A stretch of DNA of 7,344 bases from an uncultured Rhodanobacteraceae bacterium (GTDB lineage Bacteria; Pseudomonadota; Gammaproteobacteria; Xanthomonadales; Rhodanobacteraceae). Positions 1 to 6,752 of the stretch are shown in pieces. The notes beneath the pieces are model-generated. The model was not told where the DNA came from. It did no database searches and saw only the letters and a list, made by a program, of their open reading frames with translations. The stretch's first letter is position 1. Each line of letters begins with the position of its first letter. The position numbers and the translations under genes are program-made. Location: assembly GCA_937902695.1 (NCBI GenBank), contig CALFNI010000474.1, forward strand, positions 1 through 7,344. Direction: 5' to 3'.

Positions 1-914
1 CAAAAAATTTCCGCGACGCAGCATCGCAAGCTGCCGCCGGCCTTCTCGATCTCGTCGAGGTCCACCGCGCCGAGCTCGAAGCCGGCGTCGCCGAGCATCG
101 CGCGCTGCGCGGGATCGAGCGCGGCCGCACCGCGCCGGCTCAGCCACACGCGACGCCCCGCCAGCGTGATCGCGTTGCCTGCAAACGCGTCCTTCTGTGC
201 CCGGCTGAGCGAAATGACGGCGCCGCCGAACGCGCGCGCAATCGCGGCGGGCACGGCGGCATCGCGAAATCCCGACGGCGCGAGCAGCGCCACGCGGCCG
301 GCCAGCAACGCGAAGACGACGTTCGTGTGGTATTCGCCGTCGGCGAGCTCGAAGCAGAACGTCATCGCAAGGCCGAACGCCTCGTGCATGGCGCGTGCGC
401 CGGCGAGATCGCAGCGCTCGGAAAGGCCGCAATAGCCGATACCGCGGGCGCGATCGATGACGAGCGAGCCGGTCAGCTCGGCGACGAAGGGCTCGCGCGA
501 GAAATCGACGAGCCGATAGCCGAGCGTATCGCGGAAGAACGCACGCACGTCGGCGCGCCCGGCTTCGCGCTGGCGCACCGCATGGCGCATGCGTCCGACG
601 ATGAAGCGTCCGGATGCCGTCGCGAACACGTTGTTCGGGAACATGCCGTCGGGACAATCGGGCCTGCCCGGGAACGAAACGACGGGCACGTCTTCGCCGA
701 GCCGGCGCGCAAGCTCCGCATGCTGCGCGAGCGCGCGCGGAAGATCGATCGGCTCGCCGAGCGCCATGTAGCGGTTGTCGCTCGCCGATTCGGCCGCGAG
801 CGCGGTGCCCGCCGGCGCGACGAGAAACGCGGCGCGCGGCGTTGCGGCGGCGCGCACCGGAAAACGCTCCGGCGAGTAGGCGGCGAGAAACGCGGCGGGA
901 TCGGTGACGATCAT
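1..914 (-). CDS. CtlX-like pentein hydrolase (arginine deiminase-related), C-terminal end cut by window edge
   Basis: 304 residues are visible and no stop is reached, so the gene runs off the left edge, probably by only a few codons. Motifs match the guanidino-group-modifying (pentein) superfamily, specifically the arginine-deiminase-related/CtlX branch: CPDGMFPNNVF at about 87-97, ELTGSLVIDR at 146-155, the catalytic-His segment EYHTNVVFA at 204-212 (His206), and a C-terminal GGSLRC at 293-298 with Cys298 as the expected nucleophile. Asp89 is the likely partner acidic residue. Members hydrolyse arginine- or citrulline-type substrates; CtlX is a citrulline hydrolase. The exact substrate here cannot be read from sequence. 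No signal peptide is seen, so it is probably cytoplasmic. The ATG overlaps the stop of tag as ATGA, which fixes the start and implies translational coupling. The family call is firm and the substrate is inference. Confidence 0.82.
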   Translation of the reverse strand, partial: MIVTDPAAFLAAYSPERFPVRAAATPRAAFLVAPAGTALAAESASDNRYMALGEPIDLPRALAQHAELARRLGEDVPVVSFPGRPDCPDGMFPNNVFATASGRFIVGRMRHAVRQREAGRADVRAFFRDTLGYRLVDFSREPFVAELTGSLVIDRARGIGYCGLSERCDLAGARAMHEAFGLAMTFCFELADGEYHTNVVFALLAGRVALLAPSGFRDAAVPAAIARAFGGAVISLSRAQKDAFAGNAITLAGRRVWLSRRGAAALDPAQRAMLGDAGFELGAVDLDEIEKAGGSLRCCVAEIF

Positions 915-1501
915 GCCTTGCGCGCGCGCCGCGGCTTCGCGGCATGGCGAAAGCACGAGACGAGGTGATCGTCGACCATGCCGGTCGCCTGCATGAACGC
1001 GTAGCAGATCGTCGAGCCGACGAAACGGAAGCCGCGCTTCGCCAGCGCCTTGCTCATGCGATCGGAGATCGGCGTCGTCGCCGGCACGTCGCCGTTGCCG
1101 CGCCGCGTATTGCGGATCGTCCTGCCGTCGACGAACGACCAGAGATAGATGTCGAGGCTGCCGTGTTCCCCGATCACCTCGAGCGCCGCGCGCGCGTTGT
1201 CCCGCACCGACGTCACCTTCATGCGATTCCTGATGATGCCGGGGTCGCCGAGCAGCGATTCGATGCGGCGGTCGGTCAGGCGTGCGCAATGCGCGATGTC
1301 GAAGTCGGCGAATGCACGGCGGTAGTTTTCGCGCTTGTTGAGGACCGTGCTCCAGGAAAGCCCGGCCTGCGCGCCTTCGAGGCAGATGAACTCGAACAGC
1401 GCGCGATCGTCGTGCAGCGGCACGCCCCACTCGGTGTCGTGGTAGGCGCGCATCAAGTCGCTCGAATCCGCCCAGCTGCAGCGCTTCACCGCTCCCGCCA
1501 T
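911..1501 (-). CDS. tag: DNA-3-methyladenine glycosylase I
   Basis: The 196-residue product matches E. coli Tag along its length (187 residues there). It excises 3-methyladenine from alkylated DNA as the first step of base-excision repair, in the cytoplasm. The zinc ligands are visible: Cys8 (RCSWAD), His21 (YHDTEWG), and His179 and Cys183 near the C-terminus (DDHLVSC). The base-binding pocket is conserved as Tyr20, Glu42 and Trp50 in CLEGAQAGLSW. The hallmark KRGFRFVGSTICYAFMQA precedes the final zinc pair. GGAG lies 8 bases before the ATG and supports this start. The tail is basic (PRRARK) and slightly longer than in E. coli. The stop overlaps the start of the downstream pentein gene, so the two are probably co-transcribed. 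The divergent transporter gene begins shortly upstream. Confidence 0.96.
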   Translation of the reverse strand: MAGAVKRCSWADSSDLMRAYHDTEWGVPLHDDRALFEFICLEGAQAGLSWSTVLNKRENYRRAFADFDIAHCARLTDRRIESLLGDPGIIRNRMKVTSVRDNARAALEVIGEHGSLDIYLWSFVDGRTIRNTRRGNGDVPATTPISDRMSKALAKRGFRFVGSTICYAFMQATGMVDDHLVSCFRHAAKPRRARKA

Positions 1502-1509
1502 GTTCTTCG

Positions 1510-1513
1510 CTCC
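1510..1513 (-). promoter_or_regulatory. ribosome binding site of tag
   Basis: On the minus strand this reads GGAG, 8 bases before the tag ATG. It supports initiation at 1501. A second GGAG copy lies a few bases further upstream. Confidence 0.6.
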
Positions 1514-1525
1514 GCTCCCGATCTC

Positions 1526-1534
1526 GTATCATAC
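1526..1534. promoter_or_regulatory. possible shared -10 region of the divergent tag / transporter promoters
   Basis: GTATCATAC is a perfect 9-base palindrome and the only AT-rich patch between the two divergent genes. It gives a -10-like TATGAT on the minus strand (1533-1528) and TATCAT on the plus strand (1527-1532). The predicted start points would leave about 20 bases before the tag ATG and about 36 before the GTG at 1575. No convincing -35 hexamer is seen on either strand, so this is tentative. Confidence 0.35.
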
Positions 1535-1574
1535 GGCGCTTCGCGCGCACTGCCGCGCGTTCGATGCCCAATCC

Positions 1575-2459
1575 GTGCCGCTTCGCATCTCGCCCCGCCA
1601 TTACGCGGCCGTCGCGCTGGTCGTGCTGACGCTGATCTGGAGCTTCAACTGGATCGTGCTGAAGCAGGTGCTCCGATATGTCGGCCCATTCGACTTCTCG
1701 GCGCTGCGCTACGTGTTCGGCACGCTCGTGCTCGGCGCGGTGATGGTGCTTCGCCGCGAATCGCCGACGCCGCCGCCGCTGTTGCAGACGGCGCTGATCG
1801 GCTTCGCGCAGACGGCGGGCTTCCAGGCGTTCGTGCAATGGGCGCTGGTCAGCGGCGGCGCGGGCAAGACGGCGCTCCTCGCGTACACGATGCCGTTCTG
1901 GGTCGTGCTGTTCTCGTGGCTGATCCTCGCCGACCGGCCGGGCGCGCGACAGTGGATCAGTCTCGCGATCGCCGCGCTCGGCCTCGTCTTCATCCTCGAG
2001 CCGTGGCATGGGCTCGGCGGCAACCGGAGCGCCGTGCTCGCGGTGCTCGGCGGCGTCTGCTGGGCGCTCGGCGTCGTCCTGTCGAAGCGGCTCTTCAAGC
2101 GCTGCGGCGCGACCGCGCTCTCGCTGACGACCTGGCAGATGTTCTTCGGCACGCTGCTGCTCGTCGCGATCGCGCTCGCGGTGCCCGGAAAGCCGATCGA
2201 ATGGACGCCGTATCTCGTCGGCGCGCTCTTATACAACGGCGTGCTCTCGAGCGGGCTCGCCTGGCTGCTCTGGTCGTATGTCGTCGAGAAGCTGCCGGCG
2301 AACATCGCCGGCCTTTCGAGTCTCGTCATTCCGATCGCGGGCCTCGGCTTCGCCTGGCTGCTGCTCGGCGAGGTGCCGTCAGTGTCCGAGAGCATCGGCA
2401 TCGTCGCGATCTGCGTCGCGCTCGCGATCGTCAGCGTGCGGCGGGACCCACGCGCGTAG
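1575..2459 (+). CDS. EamA/DMT-family transporter
   Basis: A 294-residue inner-membrane protein with ten hydrophobic segments arranged as two EamA repeats (about 10-140 and 150-288). The first helix carries LIWSFNWIVLK, the usual opening of this family. The second repeat ends with GLAWLLWSYVVEKLPANIAGLSSLVIPIAGLGFAWLLLGE split over two helices, also typical. Family members export or exchange amino acids, metabolites or drugs; the substrate cannot be deduced. The frame is open back to an ATG at 1500, but that start would overlap tag, lies upstream of the likely -10 element, and adds 25 residues unlike the family. GTG at 1575 (VPLRISPRHYAAV) places the first helix where expected. No clear Shine-Dalgarno precedes either start. 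The stop lies only 8 bases from the stop of the convergent DUF2214 gene. Confidence 0.9.
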   Translation: MPLRISPRHYAAVALVVLTLIWSFNWIVLKQVLRYVGPFDFSALRYVFGTLVLGAVMVLRRESPTPPPLLQTALIGFAQTAGFQAFVQWALVSGGAGKTALLAYTMPFWVVLFSWLILADRPGARQWISLAIAALGLVFILEPWHGLGGNRSAVLAVLGGVCWALGVVLSKRLFKRCGATALSLTTWQMFFGTLLLVAIALAVPGKPIEWTPYLVGALLYNGVLSSGLAWLLWSYVVEKLPANIAGLSSLVIPIAGLGFAWLLLGEVPSVSESIGIVAICVALAIVSVRRDPRA

Positions 2460-2467
2460 CCGTTTCG

Positions 2468-2923
2468 CTACATCCGCCACAGGCCGCGCGACATGATCAC
2501 GGCCATCAGCGGAATCAGCGCGATCAGATGCAGCTCGATCATCAGGAAGCGCCGCGCACGCGTCCATTCGGCGTCGGTTATGCGGAACGCCGCGTCCGCG
2601 CGATGGGCCTTGCGCCAGCGCAGGAACTGCAGCGTCGGCGCGATCGAGATCAGGCCGACGATCACGAACAGCGTCACTTTCACGTGGAAGGCCGGGTTGT
2701 GCGCATAGAACGCCCAGCCCTTCGCGCCGAAGGCGGCGCGAAGCGCGCCGGTCACGAGCACGAGGCCGGCCGTCGCGCCGAATCCGACGTCGGCTCTCGC
2801 GATGCGCTCGACGTCGACGCTCGCGGCGCCGGCGCGAAGCAGCGTCCATTCCTTCGCGAGAAACCAGAGCAGCGAGAAGATCGCGGCGAAGTGCAGGTAG
2901 GCGAGGATCGCGTCAGTCCACAT
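2468..2923 (-). CDS. DUF2214-family four-helix membrane protein
   Basis: The 151-residue product has four hydrophobic segments at about 5-25, 47-66, 80-102 and 126-147, with short polar loops and no cleavable signal peptide, so it is probably an inner-membrane protein. Length and pattern fit DUF2214, a family without established function. Histidines sit in or next to helices 1, 3 and 4: His11 (AYLHFAAIF), His80 (NPAFHVKVTLF) and His132 (MIELHLIAL). Lys82 lies just after His80. This placement recalls haem- or metal-binding membrane proteins, but that is inference. The start is fixed by AAAGGAG 6 bases upstream. It follows the dehydratase gene after only 12 bases, with its ribosome binding site overlapping that gene's stop, so it is the second gene of a two-gene operon. 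Confidence 0.85.
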   Translation of the reverse strand: MWTDAILAYLHFAAIFSLLWFLAKEWTLLRAGAASVDVERIARADVGFGATAGLVLVTGALRAAFGAKGWAFYAHNPAFHVKVTLFVIVGLISIAPTLQFLRWRKAHRADAAFRITDAEWTRARRFLMIELHLIALIPLMAVIMSRGLWRM

Positions 2924-2929
2924 GGAGGG

Positions 2930-2936
2930 CTCCTTT
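2930..2936 (-). promoter_or_regulatory. strong ribosome binding site of the DUF2214 gene, overlapping the upstream stop codon
   Basis: The minus strand reads TGAAAGGAG: the dehydratase stop TGA (2938-2936) runs directly into AAAGGAG, with 6 bases to the next ATG. Ribosomes terminating on the first gene would sit on the site for the second, so coupling is likely. Confidence 0.75.
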
Positions 2937-3907
2937 CACCACGGCAGCGCATCGAGATCGACGTTGCCGCCGGACACGACGACGCCGACGCGCCGGCCGG
3001 CGAAATGCTCGCGATACCTGATGACGGCGGCGAGCGCGACCGCGCTGGACGGCTCCACGACGAGCTTCATGCGCTCGAACATCATGCGCATCGCTGCGAT
3101 CGTCTCGCTGTCGGCGACGGGCAGTACGGTCACCTGGTATTTCCTCAGCAGCTCGAAGTTGATCGGGCCGATGATCGCGCGCAGGCCGTCGCAGATCGTG
3201 TCGGGCTTGAGCTCGGTGACGCGCTGGCCGCGCCGCATCGATTCGTATCCGTCGGCCGCGCCCTCGGGCTCGGCCGCGAAGATGCGCATGCCGGGCGCGA
3301 GCGCGCGCGACGCGATCGCGCTGCCGCCGATCAGGCCGCCGCCGCCAAGCGGCGCGATCAGCGCATCGAACGGTCCGGCTTCGCCGATCAGCTCGAGCGC
3401 CGCCGTCGCGGCCCCGGCGATCACGGCCGGTGTCATGTACGGATGCACGAGCGTGCCGCCGGTCTCGGCGAGGAGCCGCTCCACCGCGGCGTCGCGCGCG
3501 GCCATCGTCGGCGGACAGCGGTGCAGCGTCGCGCCGTAGCGCTCGATCGCGGCAACCTTGGCCTTGACCGCGCCGTCGGGCACGACGACGTGCGCCGCGA
3601 TGCCGCGCGTCGTCGCCGCCAGCGCGACCGCGGCGCCGTGATTGCCCGACGAATGCGTGACGACGCCGCGCCTGGCGACGTCGTCCGGCAGCGACCAGAT
3701 CGCGTTGCTCGCGCCGCGAAACTTGAACGCGCCTGCGCGCTGCAGGTTCTCGCATTTGAAGACGAGCTCGGCGCCGGCTGCGGCGTCGATCGAACGCGAC
3801 GTGCGCACCGGCGTCTTCTGCGCGTGCGGCGCGATGCGTGCGGCGGCGGACTCGACGGCGGCAAAATCCGGCAGGTCGATTTCGGCCGGATCGGAGGTGG
3901 CGGACAT
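2936..3907 (-). CDS. threonine/serine dehydratase, PLP fold-type II, serine-racemase-like
   Basis: A 323-residue enzyme expected to deaminate L-threonine or L-serine (or a related hydroxy-amino acid) to the 2-oxo acid. PLP Lys62 lies in AFKFRGASNA. The substrate loop is SSGNHG at 86-91, the phosphate-binding glycine loop is GGGGLIGG at 188-195, and SGGN is at 312-315. Glu213, Ala217 and Asp219 align with the divalent-metal site of serine racemase. There is no C-terminal ACT domain, so it is the short catabolic type and not biosynthetic IlvA. The segment HPYMTPAVIAGAAT (155-168) differs from the common HPxxxPxVIAGQGT, with the Gln replaced. The frame is open to 4027, but the family N-terminus fits ATG 3907 (MSATSDPAEI). 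First gene of an operon with the DUF2214 gene and divergent from pepN. Substrate, and possible racemase activity, are not settled by sequence. Confidence 0.9.
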   Translation of the reverse strand: MSATSDPAEIDLPDFAAVESAAARIAPHAQKTPVRTSRSIDAAAGAELVFKCENLQRAGAFKFRGASNAIWSLPDDVARRGVVTHSSGNHGAAVALAATTRGIAAHVVVPDGAVKAKVAAIERYGATLHRCPPTMAARDAAVERLLAETGGTLVHPYMTPAVIAGAATAALELIGEAGPFDALIAPLGGGGLIGGSAIASRALAPGMRIFAAEPEGAADGYESMRRGQRVTELKPDTICDGLRAIIGPINFELLRKYQVTVLPVADSETIAAMRMMFERMKLVVEPSSAVALAAVIRYREHFAGRRVGVVVSGGNVDLDALPW

Positions 3908-4004
3908 CGGAGCGGCCTGCGGTCGTTTCGCGTTGCCGCGCACGATACACGCGGCCGCTTCGCGCATGCTAGCCTGCCGCAAGTCATTTCGTGCGTCCCC
4001 ACCG
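3908..4004. other. divergent intergenic region between the dehydratase operon and pepN
   Basis: These 97 bases must hold the promoters of both divergent units. I see only weak candidates: a minus-strand TATCGT (3947-3942) without a good -35, and no Shine-Dalgarno before the pepN ATG. No clear operator palindrome was found. Confidence 0.4.
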
Positions 4005-6650
4005 ATGAACCCTGCCGCCGGCGCCAAGCCGACCGTTTTCCTGCGCGACTATCGCGCGCCGGCATGGCGCGTCGATAGCGTCGAGCTCGAGCTCGATCTC
4101 GATCCCGCGGCGACGACGGTGGTCGCGCGCCTGCGCGTCGAGCCCGACCCGGAACAGGCAGGTTTGCCGTTGCGTCTCGACGGCGAAGGGCTCGAATTGC
4201 TCGAGCTTCGCGTCGACGGGCACGCGATCGGCGACGATGCATACGACGTCGATGCGCGCGGCCTCACGATCCGCAATCTCAGGCGCGCCGCGACGATCGA
4301 GACGCGCTCGCTGATCGTGCCGGAGCGCAACACGGCGCTGCAGGGCCTCTACCTCAGCGGGCAGCGCGAGACCGGTTTCCTGCTCACGCAATGCGAAGCC
4401 GAGGGGTTTCGCCGCATCACGTGGTTCGTCGACCGTCCCGACGTGCTCGCACGCTACACGGTGACGCTGCGCGCGAACAAGGCGCGCTTTCCGTTGCTGC
4501 TCGCCAACGGCAACTGCGACGGCAGCGGCGACCTGCCCGACGGACGCCACTTCGCCCGCTTCGTCGATCCGCATCCGAAGCCGAGCTATCTCTTCGCGCT
4601 CGTCGCCGGCAAGCTCGAGCGCATCGAGGACGAGTACACGACGAGCGAAGGCCGGCATGTACGGCTCTTCATCCACGCCGAAGCGAACCTCGTCGCGCGC
4701 TGCGCATGGGCGATGCAATGCCTCAAGATGGCGATGCGCTGGGACGAGGAGCGTTTCGGACGCGCCTACGATCTCGACGTGTTCCACATCGTCGCGACGC
4801 GCGATTTCACCATGGGCGCGATGGAGAACAAGGGCCTCAACGTCTTCAACGCCAAGTATCTCGTCGCCGATCCCGAGCACGCGACCGACGACGACTACCG
4901 TCACGTGCTCGCGGTCGTCGGGCATGAGTATTTCCACAACTGGAGCGGCAACCGCGTCACTTGCCGCGACTGGTTCCAGCTGTCGCTGAAGGAAGGCCTC
5001 ACGGTCTATCGCGAGCAGGAGTTCGAATCGGACCTCGCCTCGCGCACGCTGCGCCGCATCGAGGACGTCAAGACGCTGTGGCGCTCGCAGTTCAGCGAGG
5101 ACGCAGGACCGCTTGCACATCCGGTGCGGCCCGACCGCTACGCCGAGATCAACAACTTCTACACGGCCACCGTCTACGACAAGGGCGCAGAGATCGTGCG
5201 CATGCTGGCCGTGCTGCTCGGGCGCGACGGCTTCCGGCGCGGCCTCGATCTTTATTTCGAGCGCAACGACGGCCGCGCGGCGACCGTCGAGGATTTCCTT
5301 GCCGCGCTCGGCGACGCGAACGGACGCGATCTCTCGGCATGGCTCGGCTGGTACAACCAGGCCGGCACGCCGCAGCTCGCCGTGCGCGGGCGCCACGATG
5401 CGCAGGCGAAGCGCTACGAGATCACGCTCGCGCAGAGAACGCCGCCGACGCCGAACCAGCCGCGCAAGCACGCGTTGCCGCTGCCGGTCGCGGTGCAGCT
5501 CTTCGGCAGCAATGGCGCACCGCTGCGTGTCCGCCTCGACGGCGAGGAACGCGCGACGCCGGCCGAGCGCGTATTGCCGCTCGACGCCGACGAGGCGACG
5601 TTCCGCTTCGTCGACGTCGCCGAACCGCCGACGGTTTCGATCCTGCGCGGCTACTCCGCGCCGGTGCGTCTGGATCAGAGCGCGGACGATGCGGCGCTCG
5701 CGCGCATAGTCCGCCACGACACCGACGGCTTCAACCGCTGGTTCGCGGCCGATGCGCTCGCACGCCGGCTGTTCGCGGCGTCCCTTGCGACGGGCGAGCT
5801 CGATGCGGCGCTGCTGAAGCTCTGGACGGACGCCGTCGGCGCCGTGCTCGACGACACGGCCGTCGATCCTGCGCTCGCGGGTGAGATCCTCGCGATCGCC
5901 GATGCGTCGGCGCTGATGTCGGGCCTGGCCGACATCGATCCGGAGGCGGTCCACCGCGCGCGCGCGCAGATCGAGACGGCGCTGGCGCAGGCGCTCGCGA
6001 CGTCACTGCTCGCGCGCTACAAGGCGCTCGAAGGCGGCGGCGCGGACGTCGCGCCGCCGGCGCAGGCACGGCGCCGCTTGCGCAACGCGTGTCTCGCCGC
6101 GCTCTGCCGTGTCGACGTGCGACATCTCGAGCTCGCGCGCGCGCAGTTCGTCGGCGCGCAGAACCTCACCGATCGGCTTGCTGCGCTCGGCGTGCTCGTC
6201 GCGACCGGCGCGACCGATGCGCAAGCCTCGCTCGATGCATTCGCGGCGCGCTACGCAGACGACGCGATGGTGCTCGACAAGTGGCTCTCGGTGCAGGCGA
6301 CGCGCGCCGTGCCGGAGACGCTCGCGCGCGTCGAGGCGCTGACGACGCACCCGGCGTTCCGCTGGAATACGCCGAACGCCGTCTATGCGCTGCTCGTCGC
6401 GTTCGCGCACCGGAATCCGCGCGCGTTCCATCGCGCCGATGGCGCGTCGTACCGGTTCGTCGCCGATGCCGTCGTCAGGCTCGACGCGATCAATCCGCAA
6501 GTGGCGGCGCGCGTCGTGACGGCGTTCGGGCCGTGGCGGAGCTTCGAGCCGATCCGGCGTGCGCTGATGCGCCATGAGCTGGAGCGGCTCGCGGCACGGC
6601 GCGAGAGCTCGCCGGACCTTGCCGACCTCGTCGGTCGCGCATTGGCCTGA
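4005..6650 (+). CDS. pepN: aminopeptidase N (M1 family zinc metallopeptidase)
   Basis: The 881-residue product is co-linear with E. coli PepN (870 residues) and removes N-terminal residues from peptides in the last steps of cytosolic protein breakdown. The zinc site is HEYFH at 307-311 with Glu330 in LKEGLTVY (HEXXH-X18-E). The exopeptidase motif GAMEN is at 271-275. Glu131 (TQCEAEG) corresponds to the substrate-amino-group-binding Glu121 of E. coli, and Tyr391 (FYTATVY) to catalytic Tyr381. Domains in order: N-terminal beta domain (about 1-200), catalytic domain (to about 450), Ig-like DUF3458 domain (about 453-555) and C-terminal helical-repeat domain (about 560-881). No signal peptide. ATG 4005 is preferred because homologues begin a few residues before the DYRAPAW segment. 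An in-frame ATG at 3966 is possible. No clear Shine-Dalgarno is present. Confidence 0.97.
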   Translation: MNPAAGAKPTVFLRDYRAPAWRVDSVELELDLDPAATTVVARLRVEPDPEQAGLPLRLDGEGLELLELRVDGHAIGDDAYDVDARGLTIRNLRRAATIETRSLIVPERNTALQGLYLSGQRETGFLLTQCEAEGFRRITWFVDRPDVLARYTVTLRANKARFPLLLANGNCDGSGDLPDGRHFARFVDPHPKPSYLFALVAGKLERIEDEYTTSEGRHVRLFIHAEANLVARCAWAMQCLKMAMRWDEERFGRAYDLDVFHIVATRDFTMGAMENKGLNVFNAKYLVADPEHATDDDYRHVLAVVGHEYFHNWSGNRVTCRDWFQLSLKEGLTVYREQEFESDLASRTLRRIEDVKTLWRSQFSEDAGPLAHPVRPDRYAEINNFYTATVYDKGAEIVRMLAVLLGRDGFRRGLDLYFERNDGRAATVEDFLAALGDANGRDLSAWLGWYNQAGTPQLAVRGRHDAQAKRYEITLAQRTPPTPNQPRKHALPLPVAVQLFGSNGAPLRVRLDGEERATPAERVLPLDADEATFRFVDVAEPPTVSILRGYSAPVRLDQSADDAALARIVRHDTDGFNRWFAADALARRLFAASLATGELDAALLKLWTDAVGAVLDDTAVDPALAGEILAIADASALMSGLADIDPEAVHRARAQIETALAQALATSLLARYKALEGGGADVAPPAQARRRLRNACLAALCRVDVRHLELARAQFVGAQNLTDRLAALGVLVATGATDAQASLDAFAARYADDAMVLDKWLSVQATRAVPETLARVEALTTHPAFRWNTPNAVYALLVAFAHRNPRAFHRADGASYRFVADAVVRLDAINPQVAARVVTAFGPWRSFEPIRRALMRHELERLAARRESSPDLADLVGRALA

Positions 6651-6652
6651 TC

Positions 6653-6688
6653 GCGCATCGCGCTGTCATGAAACAGGGGGCGATGCGC
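6653..6688 (+). other. hairpin just after the pepN stop
   Basis: GCGCATCGC (6653-6661) pairs perfectly with GCGATGCGC (6680-6688). An inner CTGT/ACAG stem closes a 6-base loop. It starts 2 bases after the pepN stop and has no T-tract after it, so it is not a typical intrinsic terminator. It may stabilise the 3' end of the pepN message. Confidence 0.4.
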
Positions 6689-6702
6689 TATCGGCAGAAA
6701 CG

Positions 6703-6724
6703 AAAAAGCCGCGCAACGCGCGGC
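6703..6724 (-). terminator. intrinsic terminator of the 65-residue gene
   Basis: GCCGCGC (6708-6714) and GCGCGGC (6718-6724) form a 7-bp all-GC stem with a 3-base loop. On the minus strand the stem is followed by TTTTT then CGTTT. It lies about 29 bases past the stop of the small minus-strand gene. A T8 run (6737-6744) on the plus strand lies 12 bases after the stem, so it could also act weakly for pepN. Confidence 0.8.
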
Positions 6725-6752
6725 CTTCCCTGGACGTTTTTTTTCCAGACGC

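Noticed and set aside
1500..1574. ATG 1500 as the transporter start
   Set aside because: It would overlap the tag start codon, lie upstream of the likely promoter, and add 25 residues before the usual short N-terminus of EamA proteins.
3642..4004. Upstream in-frame extension of pepN
   Set aside because: It overlaps the divergent dehydratase gene and adds residues absent from PepN proteins. Known homologues start near residue 1 of the ATG at 4005.
3908..4027. Longer N-terminus of the dehydratase from ATG 4027
   Set aside because: The extra 40 residues are not family-like and would overlap the pepN start. ATG 3907 gives the normal length of about 320 residues.
944..4078. A 1044-codon open frame on the plus strand across tag, the transporter and the dehydratase
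   Set aside because: It is Arg/Ala-rich low-information sequence antisense or out of frame to four recognisable genes. Such shadows are usual at this GC content.
3984..5954. A 656-codon open frame on the minus strand opposite pepN
   Set aside because: It is antisense to a full-length PepN with all catalytic motifs, and its composition (Arg, Val, Glu, His-rich) reflects complemented codons.
6730..6748. CTGGA / TCCAG arms around a T8 run as a separate terminator
   Set aside because: The stem is only 5 bp and the T-run is in the loop rather than after the stem.
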